Shown here: positions 30,422 through 39,006 of the stretch, piece after piece
How positions within the stretch are numbered: the first letter of the stretch is position 1
Layout of the letters: each line of letters opens with the position of its first letter
Assembly: GCF_023282985.1 (NCBI RefSeq)
Contig: NZ_JAGQDC010000014.1
Coordinates: forward strand, 62,001-126,000
Reading direction: 5' to 3'
DNA length: 64,000 nucleotides
Source: Serratia silvae
GTDB lineage: Bacteria > Pseudomonadota > Gammaproteobacteria > Enterobacterales > Enterobacteriaceae
Made by a program: the position numbers and the translations under genes
Notes under the pieces: model-generated
Databases searched by the model: none
The model's input: only the letters and a program-made list of their open reading frames with translations
What the model was told of the DNA's origin: nothing

Positions 30422-30679
30422 TCAGCGGGCACAGGCTCCACGGCCCAGCGCCGACTCTTCACACTGCTTGCCGTTCGGCATCTGACACATTCTGAGCGTA
30501 TCGCCGTTGAGCGAATGGGCAATGGTCGTTACCCCGCCCACGCTGGCACAGCTTTCGCTGGTAGGTATCACACCAATATTGGCACTGGTGGCGATCTGCT
30601 GTGGTTCTTGGTTGTTATTGCTGCTGCAGGCAGCCAAAGAGAGTATGGCGCCGGCAAGCAGCCATTTTGCTGTGATCAT
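30422..30679 (-). CDS. ydbJ: DUF333 small lipoprotein, YdbJ-like
   Basis: 85 aa from the ATG at 30679, which has AGGGG upstream. The lipobox is LAACSS. The C-terminal DUF333 unit has the Cys-containing pattern ESCASVGG...LRMCQMPNGKQCEESALGRGAC. It sits beside hslJ, as E. coli ydbJ does. The function is unknown. The DUF333 C-terminus usually ends in a W-x-L/Y block, which is replaced here by ESALGRGAC, so I hold the symbol with moderate certainty. Confidence 0.75.
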   Translation of the reverse strand: MITAKWLLAGAILSLAACSSNNNQEPQQIATSANIGVIPTSESCASVGGVTTIAHSLNGDTLRMCQMPNGKQCEESALGRGACAR

Positions 30680-30927
30680 TATTCGTACCCCTGAACCGAA
30701 ACGATGCTGTGTAATTTTGCCATTGCTGATAACCCGAGCCACTGGAACTGATGGGCCCGTTTGGTTATCTTTGATGTCCACCCGTTGAACTTCAAGTTAC
30801 CGCCTATTCATCAACAAGCGGCAACCGGAAAGACAACTTTAGTAATCTAGCTTGTTAGCTTAATAATAGAAATATGATTAGCCATTAATTTGGTTTTTTT
30901 TTGACCTGAAAGCATTTTGGCTACCGT

Positions 30928-31260
30928 TCAGTGCCCTGCCGACTTGGATAGCAGATTAATCACCAACACTCCGGCAATAATCAGACCCATACCAATCACC
31001 GCTGGCAAATCCAGCTTCTGCTGGTAAAAAAACACCGCGGCAATAGACACCAGCACGATCCCCAATCCCGACCAGATGGCATATACAATCCCCAGCGGCA
31101 TGGTTTTTACCACCATCGAAAGCCCCCAAAATGCCACTACGTAGCCCAATACCACAAACACCGAGGGCCACAAGCGGGTAAACCCTTCAGAGGCTTTCAG
31201 CAAGGTGGTGGCGATCACTTCAGCGACAATCGCCATGGTTAAATAGATAAATGCAGTCAT
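30928..31260 (-). CDS. Small multidrug resistance pump, EmrE-type
   Basis: 110 aa from the ATG at 31260, with AAGAAG upstream, exactly the EmrE length. It has four hydrophobic helices, the essential Glu14 in AIVAEVIATTLLK, and the conserved SEGFTRLWPS and VYAIWSGLGIVLVS segments. These match EmrE/QacE, which exports quaternary ammonium and other cationic drugs by proton exchange as an antiparallel dimer. It is not one of a pair, so it should act as a homodimer. It diverges from nifJ. Confidence 0.93.
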   Translation of the reverse strand: MTAFIYLTMAIVAEVIATTLLKASEGFTRLWPSVFVVLGYVVAFWGLSMVVKTMPLGIVYAIWSGLGIVLVSIAAVFFYQQKLDLPAVIGMGLIIAGVLVINLLSKSAGH

Positions 31261-31511
31261 TTTCAACTTCTTCTTTCTGTTTAGCGTGTTAATCATTATG
31301 CAACGCGGAGATTAAATTACCGTTAATCTGCGGTAACGCTTTACCATTGCGTAGCAAATAGTAATTATTTTTTAACGAAATATCACCTTACATCCAGATT
31401 TTGTGCGCCACACAAATGCGATAAAGCACAAATAACCCCCTCTGTTAGACTTTACTAATGATTATAAGAAGCTGACTTTTGCAGCTTTGTGAGCACAGAA
31501 AGGTACTGCAG

Positions 31512-34500
31512 ATGATTACTACAGATGGTAATAACGCTGTCGCTTCCGTGGCTTATCGCACCAGTGAAGTGATTGCCATTTACCCGATCACCCCGAGTTC
31601 GACCATGGCGGAACAAACCGCTGCCTGGTCAAGTGACGGCAGGAAAAACATTTGGGGCGATGTACCCCACGTGGTGGAGATGCAGTCCGAAGGCGGAGCC
31701 ATTGCTACCGTGCACGGCGCGTTGCAAACCGGCGCACTCTCCACTTCCTTCACCTCGTCCCAGGGATTGCTGTTGATGATCCCTTCGCTGTATAAGTTGG
31801 CCGGGGAGCTGACGCCATTTGTCCTCCACGTTGCCGCTCGCACCGTCGCAACTCATGCACTATCCATCTTTGGCGATCACTCCGACGTGATGGCCGTACG
31901 CCAGACCGGTTGCGCGATGCTGTGCGCCAGTAACGTGCAAGAAGCGCAGGATTTCGCGTTGATCGCCCAGACGGCCACGCTAAACAGTCGCCTGCCGTTC
32001 ATCCATTTCTTCGATGGTTTCCGCACCTCACATGAAATCAACAAGATCGCCCCGCTGAGCGACGAAGCGCTACAGCAGATGATGCCGCAAGACGCCATCG
32101 ACGCTCACCGCAGCCGGGCTCTCTCACCGGATCATCCCGTCATACGCGGCACGTCAGCTAACCCGGATACCTACTTCCAATCGCGGGAAGCGACCAATCC
32201 GTGGTACGACAATACCTACCAACATGTGCAACAGGCGATGGACAAGTTTGCTGCCATCACCGGTCGCAGCTATCAGCCGTTCGAGTATTACGGCCACCCG
32301 CAGGCCGAACGCGTGGTGATCCTGATGGGGTCCGCCATCGGCACCTGTGAAGAAGCGATCGACCACCTGCTGACGCGCGGTGAAAAAGTGGGCGTCCTTA
32401 AAGTCCGGCTTTATCGTCCCTTCTCCGCCAAACATCTGCTCGCCGTACTGCCGGAAAGCGCACAAAAAATTGCGGTGCTTGACCGCACCAAAGAGCCGGG
32501 TGCTCTGGCCGAGCCTTTATACCTGGATGTGATGACCGCGCTGGCAGAAGCCTTTAGCCGTGGCGAACGCGCCAGCATGCCGATAGTGATTGGCGGGCGC
32601 TATGGGCTGTCTTCCAAGGAGTTTGGCCCAGACTGTGCGTTAGCTATCTTCCGTGAACTGATGCTGGATAAGCCCCGCCCACGCTTTACCGTAGGTATTT
32701 TCGACGATATTACCGGCCTTTCCCTACCGCTGCGCGAAGAAACTCTCCCTCAGCGGGCCTCGCTGGAAGCGCTGTTTTACGGTTTGGGCAGCGATGGTTC
32801 GGTTTCTGCCACCAAAAACAACATCAAAATCATCGGCAACAGCACGCCGATGTTTGCCCAAGGCTACTTTGTCTACGACTCGAAAAAGGCTGGCGGCCTG
32901 ACCGTGTCACACCTGCGGATTAGCGATAAGCCGATCAATTCGGCGTACCTGATCAACCGCGCCGACTTTGTCGGTTGCCACCAATGGCAGTTTATCGACA
33001 AGTATCAAATGGTGGAGCGGCTAAAACCTGGCGGCATTTTCCTGCTCAACACCCCTTATAGCGCGGATGAAGTCTGGTCACGCCTGCCGCAGGAGGTCCA
33101 GGCGATCCTGCATCAGCGCCAGGCAAAACTGTATATCATCAACGCGGCCAAGCTGGCGCGCGAATGTCATTTGGGTGCCCGTATCAATACCGTGATGCAG
33201 ATGGCCTTCTTCCATCTGACCAAGATCCTGCCGGGTGAAGTGGCTTTGCAGGAGCTACAGGGAGCGATTGCCCGCAGCTACAGCAACAAGGGCCAAGAGG
33301 TGGTCGAACGTAACTGGCAGGCCTTGGGTGCCACGTTGAGTGAGCTGACGGAAATCCCGCTGCGCCCACTCGACAGCAACAGTCCGATACGCCCACCGGT
33401 GGTTTCCGACACCGCGCCGTATTTTGTCAAAACCGTAACCGCCGTGATGCTGGCCGGACTGGGCGATACCCTGCCGGTTTCTGCATTCCCACCGGACGGT
33501 ACCTGGCCTGTGGGCACCACGCAATGGGAAAAACGCAATATCGCCGAAGAAGTCCCGATCTGGCAACCGGACCTGTGCACCCAATGTAACCATTGCGTCG
33601 CCGCCTGCCCACATTCAGCCATTCGTGCCAAGGTGGTTCCGCCAGAAGCCATGGAGTACGCCCCTGCCACGCTGCAATCGCTGGATGTAAAATCCCGTGA
33701 TATGCGCGGCCAGAAATACGTATTGCAGGTCGCCCCAGAGGACTGTACCGGCTGTAACCTGTGCGTAGAGGTTTGCCCGGCAAAAGATCGCCAGAACCCG
33801 GAAATCAAGGCGATCAATATGGCATCCCGCCTCGATCATCTGGCAGAGGAAAAGGCCCATTACGACTTCTTCCTGCAACTGCCAGAGATCGACGCTTCGC
33901 AGTTGGAACGCATCGATATCCGCACCTCGCAGCTGATCTCTCCGCTGTTTGAATATTCGGGTGCCTGTTCCGGCTGTGGCGAAACGCCGTATATCAAGCT
34001 GCTGACCCAGCTGTATGGAGACCGGTTGCTGATCGCCAACGCCACCGGCTGTTCTTCGATCTATGGCGGTAACCTACCCACCACGCCTTACACCACCAAC
34101 GCCGACGGCCGTGGACCAGCCTGGGCAAACTCGCTGTTTGAGGATAATGCCGAGTTTGGTCTGGGCTTCCGCCTGACGGTGGATCAGCACCGCCGCCGCG
34201 TATTGCGTCTGCTCGACACGTTGGCACCGCAATTACCTGCCCAGTTGGTGGCCTCATTGCAGGCAGAAGAGATCGCCACCGGCCCGCGCCGCCAGCAGAT
34301 CGCCGAATTACGTAGCCTGTTGGCTAACGTGGCAGGTAACGACGCCCGTCAGCTAGCTACCGATGCCGACTATCTGGTAGATAAGTCTATCTGGCTGATC
34401 GGCGGTGACGGCTGGGCCTACGATATCGGCTTCGGCGGTCTGGATCATGTGCTGAGCCTGACGGAAAACGTTAACGTGCTGGTGCTGGATACGCAGTGCT

Positions 34501-35045
34501 ACTCCAATACCGGCGGGCAGCAATCCAAGGCCACTCCGCTGGGGGCCGTCACCAAGTTTGGTGAACACGGCAAGCGCAAGGCCCGTAAAGATCTTGGCGT
34601 CAGCATGATGATGTACGGCCATGTGTATGTTGCGCAGATCTCGTTGGGCGCGCAGCTTAACCAGACGGTGAAAGCGATTCAGGAGGCAGAAGCCTACCCT
34701 GGCCCTTCCCTGATCATCGCCTACAGCCCTTGTGAGGAACACGGTTACGATCTGGCGCTCAGCCACGACCAGATGCGGCAGCTAACCGCGACCGGCTTCT
34801 GGCCGCTATATCGCTTCGATCCGCGTCGTACTGCGGAAGGCAAAGCCGCATTGGCGCTGGACTCCCGGCCACCGAACAGTGAGCTGACGGCGACCTTGAA
34901 CAAGGAACAGCGTTTCCGCCGCCTTAATACGCAGCAGCCAGAGGTTGCAGCCGCGTTGTATGAGGCAGCAGAAAAGGAACTGAAGGAGAAATACGATTTC
35001 CTTAGCTTGCTGGCTGGAAAGTCAGAGAAGGCAAGTTCGGAGTAA
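31512..35045 (+). CDS. nifJ: Pyruvate:ferredoxin/flavodoxin oxidoreductase
   Basis: Single-chain PFOR of 1177 aa from the ATG at 31512, which has an AAAGG ribosome site and aligns with E. coli YdbK. An upstream in-frame start at 31479 is less likely. It oxidises pyruvate to acetyl-CoA and reduces ferredoxin or flavodoxin. Domains in order are the pyruvate-binding N-terminus (VIAIYPITPSSTMAEQ), the transketolase-like and CoA domains, an 8Fe ferredoxin domain with CTQCNHCVAACPH and CTGCNLCVEVCPAK, then a TPP domain with a further cluster ligand set (SGACSGCGETPY) and GDGWAYDIGFGG. The enzyme is oxygen-sensitive and used under anaerobic or redox stress. It is transcribed alone and ends in a terminator. 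Confidence 0.96.
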   Translation: MITTDGNNAVASVAYRTSEVIAIYPITPSSTMAEQTAAWSSDGRKNIWGDVPHVVEMQSEGGAIATVHGALQTGALSTSFTSSQGLLLMIPSLYKLAGELTPFVLHVAARTVATHALSIFGDHSDVMAVRQTGCAMLCASNVQEAQDFALIAQTATLNSRLPFIHFFDGFRTSHEINKIAPLSDEALQQMMPQDAIDAHRSRALSPDHPVIRGTSANPDTYFQSREATNPWYDNTYQHVQQAMDKFAAITGRSYQPFEYYGHPQAERVVILMGSAIGTCEEAIDHLLTRGEKVGVLKVRLYRPFSAKHLLAVLPESAQKIAVLDRTKEPGALAEPLYLDVMTALAEAFSRGERASMPIVIGGRYGLSSKEFGPDCALAIFRELMLDKPRPRFTVGIFDDITGLSLPLREETLPQRASLEALFYGLGSDGSVSATKNNIKIIGNSTPMFAQGYFVYDSKKAGGLTVSHLRISDKPINSAYLINRADFVGCHQWQFIDKYQMVERLKPGGIFLLNTPYSADEVWSRLPQEVQAILHQRQAKLYIINAAKLARECHLGARINTVMQMAFFHLTKILPGEVALQELQGAIARSYSNKGQEVVERNWQALGATLSELTEIPLRPLDSNSPIRPPVVSDTAPYFVKTVTAVMLAGLGDTLPVSAFPPDGTWPVGTTQWEKRNIAEEVPIWQPDLCTQCNHCVAACPHSAIRAKVVPPEAMEYAPATLQSLDVKSRDMRGQKYVLQVAPEDCTGCNLCVEVCPAKDRQNPEIKAINMASRLDHLAEEKAHYDFFLQLPEIDASQLERIDIRTSQLISPLFEYSGACSGCGETPYIKLLTQLYGDRLLIANATGCSSIYGGNLPTTPYTTNADGRGPAWANSLFEDNAEFGLGFRLTVDQHRRRVLRLLDTLAPQLPAQLVASLQAEEIATGPRRQQIAELRSLLANVAGNDARQLATDADYLVDKSIWLIGGDGWAYDIGFGGLDHVLSLTENVNVLVLDTQCYSNTGGQQSKATPLGAVTKFGEHGKRKARKDLGVSMMMYGHVYVAQISLGAQLNQTVKAIQEAEAYPGPSLIIAYSPCEEHGYDLALSHDQMRQLTATGFWPLYRFDPRRTAEGKAALALDSRPPNSELTATLNKEQRFRRLNTQQPEVAAALYEAAEKELKEKYDFLSLLAGKSEKASSE

Positions 35046-35054
35046 CTCTGTTGA

Positions 35055-35076
35055 GGGCGCGGTTTCGCGCCCTTTT
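35055..35076 (+). terminator. Terminator after nifJ
   Basis: Stem GGGCGCG / CGCGCCC with a GTTT loop and a short T run. Confidence 0.8.
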
Positions 35077-35077
35077 A

Positions 35078-35758
35078 TCATACTATAATCGAAGACGAAT
35101 CAATGGTAAGTAACGGTTTGTTCAGATCTACTTTAGCCTCATTAAGAATGCTCTTTAGGGCCGCTGTTAAGGCAACGTTTATCATCTCCAACAGATCATC
35201 ATTCGAGATATAACCTTTCCCGGCCTCGGATAGACTTCTTGATAACCTATCCAGAGAGGCGTTTGTTTCTTCGGTAAGAAAGACCAGAATCGGCCCTCTT
35301 AGCGCACTTATAGCTTCGCTTGCAGCTTCAGCTTTAACTCTCTGAGCAGTCACATACTCATCATTCTGCATTTCAAATGCATCATGCGGATTAATGCCTT
35401 CGAAATAGTTCATTTGCGTTACTATGGCCGTGGACCAGTTAGCAATGTGAGTCACCAAAGTTGTATAATACTTTTCTTTACTGATCCAATTTTGTTGGCT
35501 TACCCAGTGACTGCCAGATAAAGAGGTTTTGATCCACTCCGTATCTTTCGTGGTCTCTCTTAATTGCTGACTTAATTCTGAAAAATGCGCATCATTAGCT
35601 CTATTTTCACCACGCTTTTTGAAATATGCCCCACCAAATGCACCAATAGTTGCACCTAGCAACCCAATCCCACCCGCAATAAGATATGTAGTCGCTTGCA
35701 TATCTTTTAACTGGGGTACTATTTCAGAAATTATCATTCGAACATTTTCAGGAGCCAT
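35078..35758 (-). CDS. Membrane-anchored protein of unknown function
   Basis: 226 aa. A hydrophobic helix at about residues 22-45 (ATTYLIAGGIGLLGATIGAF) is followed by a basic stop KKRGENRAND, so the rest is likely cytosolic. The C-terminal 180 residues look helical, with SQQNWISKEKYYTTLVTHIANW and a charged RVKAEAASEAISAL stretch. This layout recurs in orphan genes of enteric accessory regions. I do not recognise a named family. Base composition is lower in GC than nifJ and ttcA on either side. It has no partner gene and lies between a terminator and the ttcA leader. Confidence 0.7.
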   Translation of the reverse strand: MAPENVRMIISEIVPQLKDMQATTYLIAGGIGLLGATIGAFGGAYFKKRGENRANDAHFSELSQQLRETTKDTEWIKTSLSGSHWVSQQNWISKEKYYTTLVTHIANWSTAIVTQMNYFEGINPHDAFEMQNDEYVTAQRVKAEAASEAISALRGPILVFLTEETNASLDRLSRSLSEAGKGYISNDDLLEMINVALTAALKSILNEAKVDLNKPLLTIDSSSIIV

Positions 35759-36102
35759 ATTTACCCTTTAAGCTTTCAATGCCAATCATACATAGTCTGA
35801 TTTCTCAGGCTACATTATAAGCGTAATCTAGTTACAGTAGTCTGCTTACCCTCGTCGTTTCTAACAAGTAGAACATTGTTGTAAACGCGCTGACATTGTC
35901 ATCATCCCATACACCACACTTTTCCCCACAACCTGTTTCCAACCAGCTACATGATCACGGCAAAGCGTAAGAGAACCGTGAAAAAGTCGAGCCTGAAGAG
36001 ATAAAACGAATAATGATCAAATCCTCCCAGAGAATGCTAAACTTGCCCGCTAAAAGTGTCATACCGCCGTAGCGCACCCAAATGAGAACGAGCTCGATTT
36101 AA
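35759..36102. other. Intergenic region before ttcA
   Basis: 344 bp without a supported reading frame. It contains divergent promoters for the orphan membrane protein and ttcA. No hairpin followed by a T run was seen. Confidence 0.5.
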
Positions 36103-37044
36103 ATGTCAGAAAATCAAACAATTAGCCAAAAAGAGCAGTACAACCTCAACAAACTGCAAAAACGCCTGCGCCGCAACGTGGGTGAAGCTATCGCCGCCTA
36201 CAACATGATTGAGGAAGGCGATCGCATCATGGTTTGCCTGTCCGGCGGGAAAGACAGCTACACCATGCTGGAGATCCTGCGCAATCTGCAAAAAAGCGCT
36301 CCGGTGAATTTCTCATTGGTCGCAGTGAATCTCGATCAGAAACAACCCGGCTTCCCCGAGCATATCCTGCCAGCCTATCTGGAAAGCCTGGGGGTGGAAT
36401 ATAAGATCGTTGAAGAAAACACCTACAGCATCGTGAAGGATAAGATCCCGGAAGGCAAAACCACCTGCTCCCTGTGTTCACGCCTGCGCCGCGGTATCCT
36501 TTACCGTACCGCCACCGAGCTGGGTGCCACCAAGATTGCCCTTGGCCACCACCGTGACGATATCCTGCAAACGCTGTTCCTCAACATGTTCTACGGCGGC
36601 AAGCTGAAAGGTATGCCACCCAAGTTGATGAGTGACGATGGTAAACACGTGGTGATCCGCCCGCTGGCCTATTGCCGCGAGAAAGACATCGAGCGTTTCT
36701 CGGTAGCGAAAGAATTCCCGATTATCCCGTGCAACCTGTGTGGCTCACAGCCAAACCTGCAACGCCAGGTGATTGGCGATATGCTGCGCGACTGGGACAA
36801 ACGCTACCCAGGCCGCATCGAAACCATGTTCAGCGCCATGCAGAACGTGGTGCCTTCGCATCTGTGCGATACCGAACTGTTTGACTTCAAAGGCATTCAC
36901 CACGGCAGCGAAGTGGTCGATGGTGGCGATTTGGCGTTTGACCGTGAAGATATTCCACTGCAACCGGTGGGTTGGCAGCCGGAAGACTCGGATGACAACG
37001 GCTCACCCGCGTTTGAACGCCTGAACGTGCTGGAAATCAAATAG
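36103..37044 (+). CDS. ttcA: tRNA 2-thiocytidine(32) synthetase TtcA
   Basis: 313 aa. PP-loop ATPase motif [10 protein letters not shown], then the two CxxC pairs [10 protein letters not shown] and CNLCGSQPN that hold the 4Fe-4S cluster used for sulfur transfer to C32 of tRNAs. The family length is about 311. In E. coli this gene is the attachment site of the Rac prophage. Here the gene is intact, with no integrase on either side. Confidence 0.96.
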   Translation: MSENQTISQKEQYNLNKLQKRLRRNVGEAIAAYNMIEEGDRIMVCLSGGKDSYTMLEILRNLQKSAPVNFSLVAVNLDQKQPGFPEHILPAYLESLGVEYKIVEENTYSIVKDKIPEGKTTCSLCSRLRRGILYRTATELGATKIALGHHRDDILQTLFLNMFYGGKLKGMPPKLMSDDGKHVVIRPLAYCREKDIERFSVAKEFPIIPCNLCGSQPNLQRQVIGDMLRDWDKRYPGRIETMFSAMQNVVPSHLCDTELFDFKGIHHGSEVVDGGDLAFDREDIPLQPVGWQPEDSDDNGSPAFERLNVLEIK

Positions 37045-37150
37045 TCCCTCTCTCCGCCTGTGCCCGCAGGCGGAGGTTTTTTCCCCGCTTAATTTTAGAT
37101 CCTGTTCACAATTCACGCATAAAGTGCCTGACAGTGCGGCTTTTACCTTA

Positions 37151-37170
37151 TACTGTTTATTTATACAGTC
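37151..37170 (+). promoter_or_regulatory. LexA (SOS) box before the VOC gene
   Basis: CTG at 37153-37155, ten A/T bases, CAG at 37166-37168, with the expected flanking TA and TC. This fits CTG-N10-CAG with an all-A/T core, very near the E. coli consensus. It ends 14 bp before the start codon and abuts the ribosome site. A possible -10 (TATACT) overlaps its left end. Confidence 0.8.
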
Positions 37171-37184
37171 AAAGGAGACCAACG

Positions 37185-37583
37185 ATGAATATCACCCCCT
37201 GCCTTTCCCACGTCTCGCTGGGAACCAACAATTTCGATGCCGCCGCACAGTTTTATGACCAGGTTCTCGGTGCGTTAGGCTGCCGGCGCGTGCTGGAACA
37301 CCCTGGCGCTATCGGCTATGGCCGTGACTATCCTGAATTTTGGTTGCAACTGCCGATAGACGGCAAACCCGCAGGCACCGCAAACGGTGTGCATGTTGGC
37401 TTCTTCGCCACCAGCAAGCAGCAGGTTGATGAGTTTTATCAACAGGCGGTAGCCGCTGGGGCCCAAGGTGACGGTGCGCCGGGCTCACGACCGCATTACG
37501 GGGCCGCCTATTACGGCTGTTTCGTCCGGGATCTGGATGGGCATAAGATAGAGGCCAGTTTCTGGGACGAAAGCGCGGCTTAG
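37185..37583 (+). CDS. VOC/glyoxalase-fold protein under a LexA box
   Basis: 132 aa from the ATG at 37185, which follows AAAGGAG. One vicinal-oxygen-chelate domain with the typical opening LSHVSLGTNNFDAAAQFYDQVL, a central HVGFFATSKQQVDEFYQ and the C-terminal FVRDLDGHKIEASFW. Metal-ligand candidates are His in LSHVS, His in GVHVGFF and Glu in KIEASFW, so it may be an active lyase, dioxygenase or resistance protein. The substrate cannot be told. A strong LexA box directly upstream suggests DNA-damage induction. It follows ttcA by 140 bp. Confidence 0.88.
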   Translation: MNITPCLSHVSLGTNNFDAAAQFYDQVLGALGCRRVLEHPGAIGYGRDYPEFWLQLPIDGKPAGTANGVHVGFFATSKQQVDEFYQQAVAAGAQGDGAPGSRPHYGAAYYGCFVRDLDGHKIEASFWDESAA

Positions 37584-37607
37584 CCTAATCGGAGCGACAT
37601 GTAGTTA

Positions 37608-37636
37608 ACCGGGCGTAGCATGCTGCGCCCCTACGG
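37608..37636. repeat. REP-like palindrome
   Basis: CCGGGCGTAGCATGCTGCGC followed by CCCTACGG, a near-perfect palindrome centred on GCATGC. A related sequence lies at 63515-63553, also directly after a coding region. Confidence 0.6.
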
Positions 37637-37678
37637 AGTGAACCGGTTGTTTGGGATTAGCCGAAGGGAAAAAAGCAT

Positions 37679-37803
37679 AAAAAAATGCCGGTGATTAAAC
37701 CGGCATCGTATTGAATTAAATGTGCTATGCAATAATTCTAAAAATAAGAAAGTAAAACAATTATGGAGCGCAACGCCCATCGCTTGACGTTGCATTCACC
37801 TGC
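37679..37803 (-). ncRNA. fnrS: FnrS small RNA
   Basis: On the minus strand the transcript begins GCAGGUGAAUGCAACGUCAA (37803 down to 37784) and continues through GCGAUGGGCGUUGCGCUCC, which agrees with my memory of E. coli FnrS. A mid section with GCAUAGCACA follows, then a terminator stem (AUGCCGGU / ACCGGCAU) with a U run. The length of about 125 nt compares with about 122 in E. coli, and it lies beside zntB (ydaN) as there. FnrS is an Hfq-dependent RNA made without oxygen that represses genes for aerobic metabolism such as sodB. Confidence 0.9.
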
Positions 37804-37838
37804 AAGAGTAAGGATGCCGTAGTTCGCGTGAGCAAATG

Positions 37839-37852
37839 TTGATACTGCTCAA
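37839..37852 (-). promoter_or_regulatory. FNR site of fnrS
   Basis: TTGAGCAGTATCAA on the minus strand matches TTGAT-N4-ATCAA at 9 of 10 positions. Its centre is about 42 bp upstream of the inferred FnrS start, the class II activation position. Confidence 0.85.
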
Positions 37853-37882
37853 CTTTACTCGCGTTTTCGCCACTATTTATCG

Positions 37883-38866
37883 TTATAGCCAGCGGCTCCG
37901 CCTCAACCACCAGGCAACGCCCCCGACCAATGCCACCAGCATGAAACAGAAAGAGGCAAACGCCAGTGGGCTATCGCTGCCTGGGATCCCCCCCAGGTTG
38001 ACCCCAAACAGCCCGGTCAAAAAGGTAGTGGGCAAAAAGACCATCGCCATCAGTGACATGGTGTAGGTACGGCGGTTCATGGCGTCGGCCATCACGGTAG
38101 TGATTTCATCGGACAGGATCGCCGTGCGGGCAATGCTGCCATCCAGGTCATCTAATCCGCGCCCCAGGCGGTCGGCAATGTCCTGCATGCGGCGGCGTTC
38201 ATCGTCATTCATCCACGGCAGGCGGTCGCTCGCTAAACGTGAGAAGACATCGCGCTGCGGTGCCATGTAGCGGCGTAGCACAATCAACTGTTTGCGGATC
38301 AGTGCCAACTGCCCACGCTCCGGGGTTTGCTGCTCCAACAGCGCATCTTCCAGATCGATGATCTTGTCGTGCAGATCTTCAATGAATTCACTGGTGTGGT
38401 CGGTGAGCGCATCAGCGATTTCCACCAGCCAGTTACCGCTATTAATCGGCCCCTGGCCATTACGCAATTCATTGACTACCTCATCGATTGAGTAGACCTT
38501 GCGATGACGAGTGGAAATAATCAACTTATCGGTGATGTACACGCGGAACGTCACCAGTTGGTCAGGCCGTGAATCCGTATTGAAGTTGATGCCACGCAGC
38601 GTGATCAGCGTCCCATCGCCCAACCGGGTGACGCGTGGCCGGGTACTTTCCCCCGCCAGTGCTTCTCTTACCAAATCTGGCAGCAGCGGTGTATTAGCCA
38701 GCCACTCGGCGCTAGCCGGATGAGCATAGTCCAGATGCAGCCAGCATGGCTCCTCGCTAGTGATCTTATCGTCATCCTCAATTGGCGTAGTACCACCCTT
38801 GCCGTCGAGTTGATAGGCATAGACCGCGTCGGGCACCTGCAGTTCGCGCCCTTCAATGACATCCAT
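37883..38866 (-). CDS. zntB: Zinc transporter ZntB
   Basis: CorA-family metal transporter, 327 aa, identical in length to E. coli ZntB. A large cytosolic N-terminal funnel domain ([38 protein letters not shown]) leads to two C-terminal helices, the first ending in [15 protein letters not shown], where GVN replaces the CorA GMN motif as in ZntB. It forms a pentamer in the inner membrane and moves Zn2+ with protons. It is transcribed leftward toward the fnrS promoter. Confidence 0.96.
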   Translation of the reverse strand: MDVIEGRELQVPDAVYAYQLDGKGGTTPIEDDDKITSEEPCWLHLDYAHPASAEWLANTPLLPDLVREALAGESTRPRVTRLGDGTLITLRGINFNTDSRPDQLVTFRVYITDKLIISTRHRKVYSIDEVVNELRNGQGPINSGNWLVEIADALTDHTSEFIEDLHDKIIDLEDALLEQQTPERGQLALIRKQLIVLRRYMAPQRDVFSRLASDRLPWMNDDERRRMQDIADRLGRGLDDLDGSIARTAILSDEITTVMADAMNRRTYTMSLMAMVFLPTTFLTGLFGVNLGGIPGSDSPLAFASFCFMLVALVGGVAWWLRRSRWL

Positions 38867-38956
38867 TCAAAACCCTCGTTATTTTGCCGTTGATACAGAG
38901 TCTAGCGTTATTGCCTTAGGGATCAAAGTGGCAACGCCATAACGGGATCTGAAAGT

Positions 38957-38982
38957 AAAAAGCCCCCGCATTAGCGAAGGCT
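38957..38982 (-). terminator. Terminator after mppA
   Basis: Minus-strand hairpin of AGCC..CGC paired with GCG..GGCT, followed by five U. Confidence 0.65.
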
Positions 38983-39006
38983 TGGTAGGCAACAAGACTC
39001 TGAACA

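Noticed and set aside
31297-31511. Possible MicC sRNA upstream of nifJ, as beside ydbK in E. coli
   Set aside because: The MicC seed and terminator are not present, and no ompN lies beside it.
36103-37044. Prophage attachment in ttcA, as for Rac in E. coli
   Set aside because: ttcA is intact and there are no integrase, excisionase or duplicated ends nearby.
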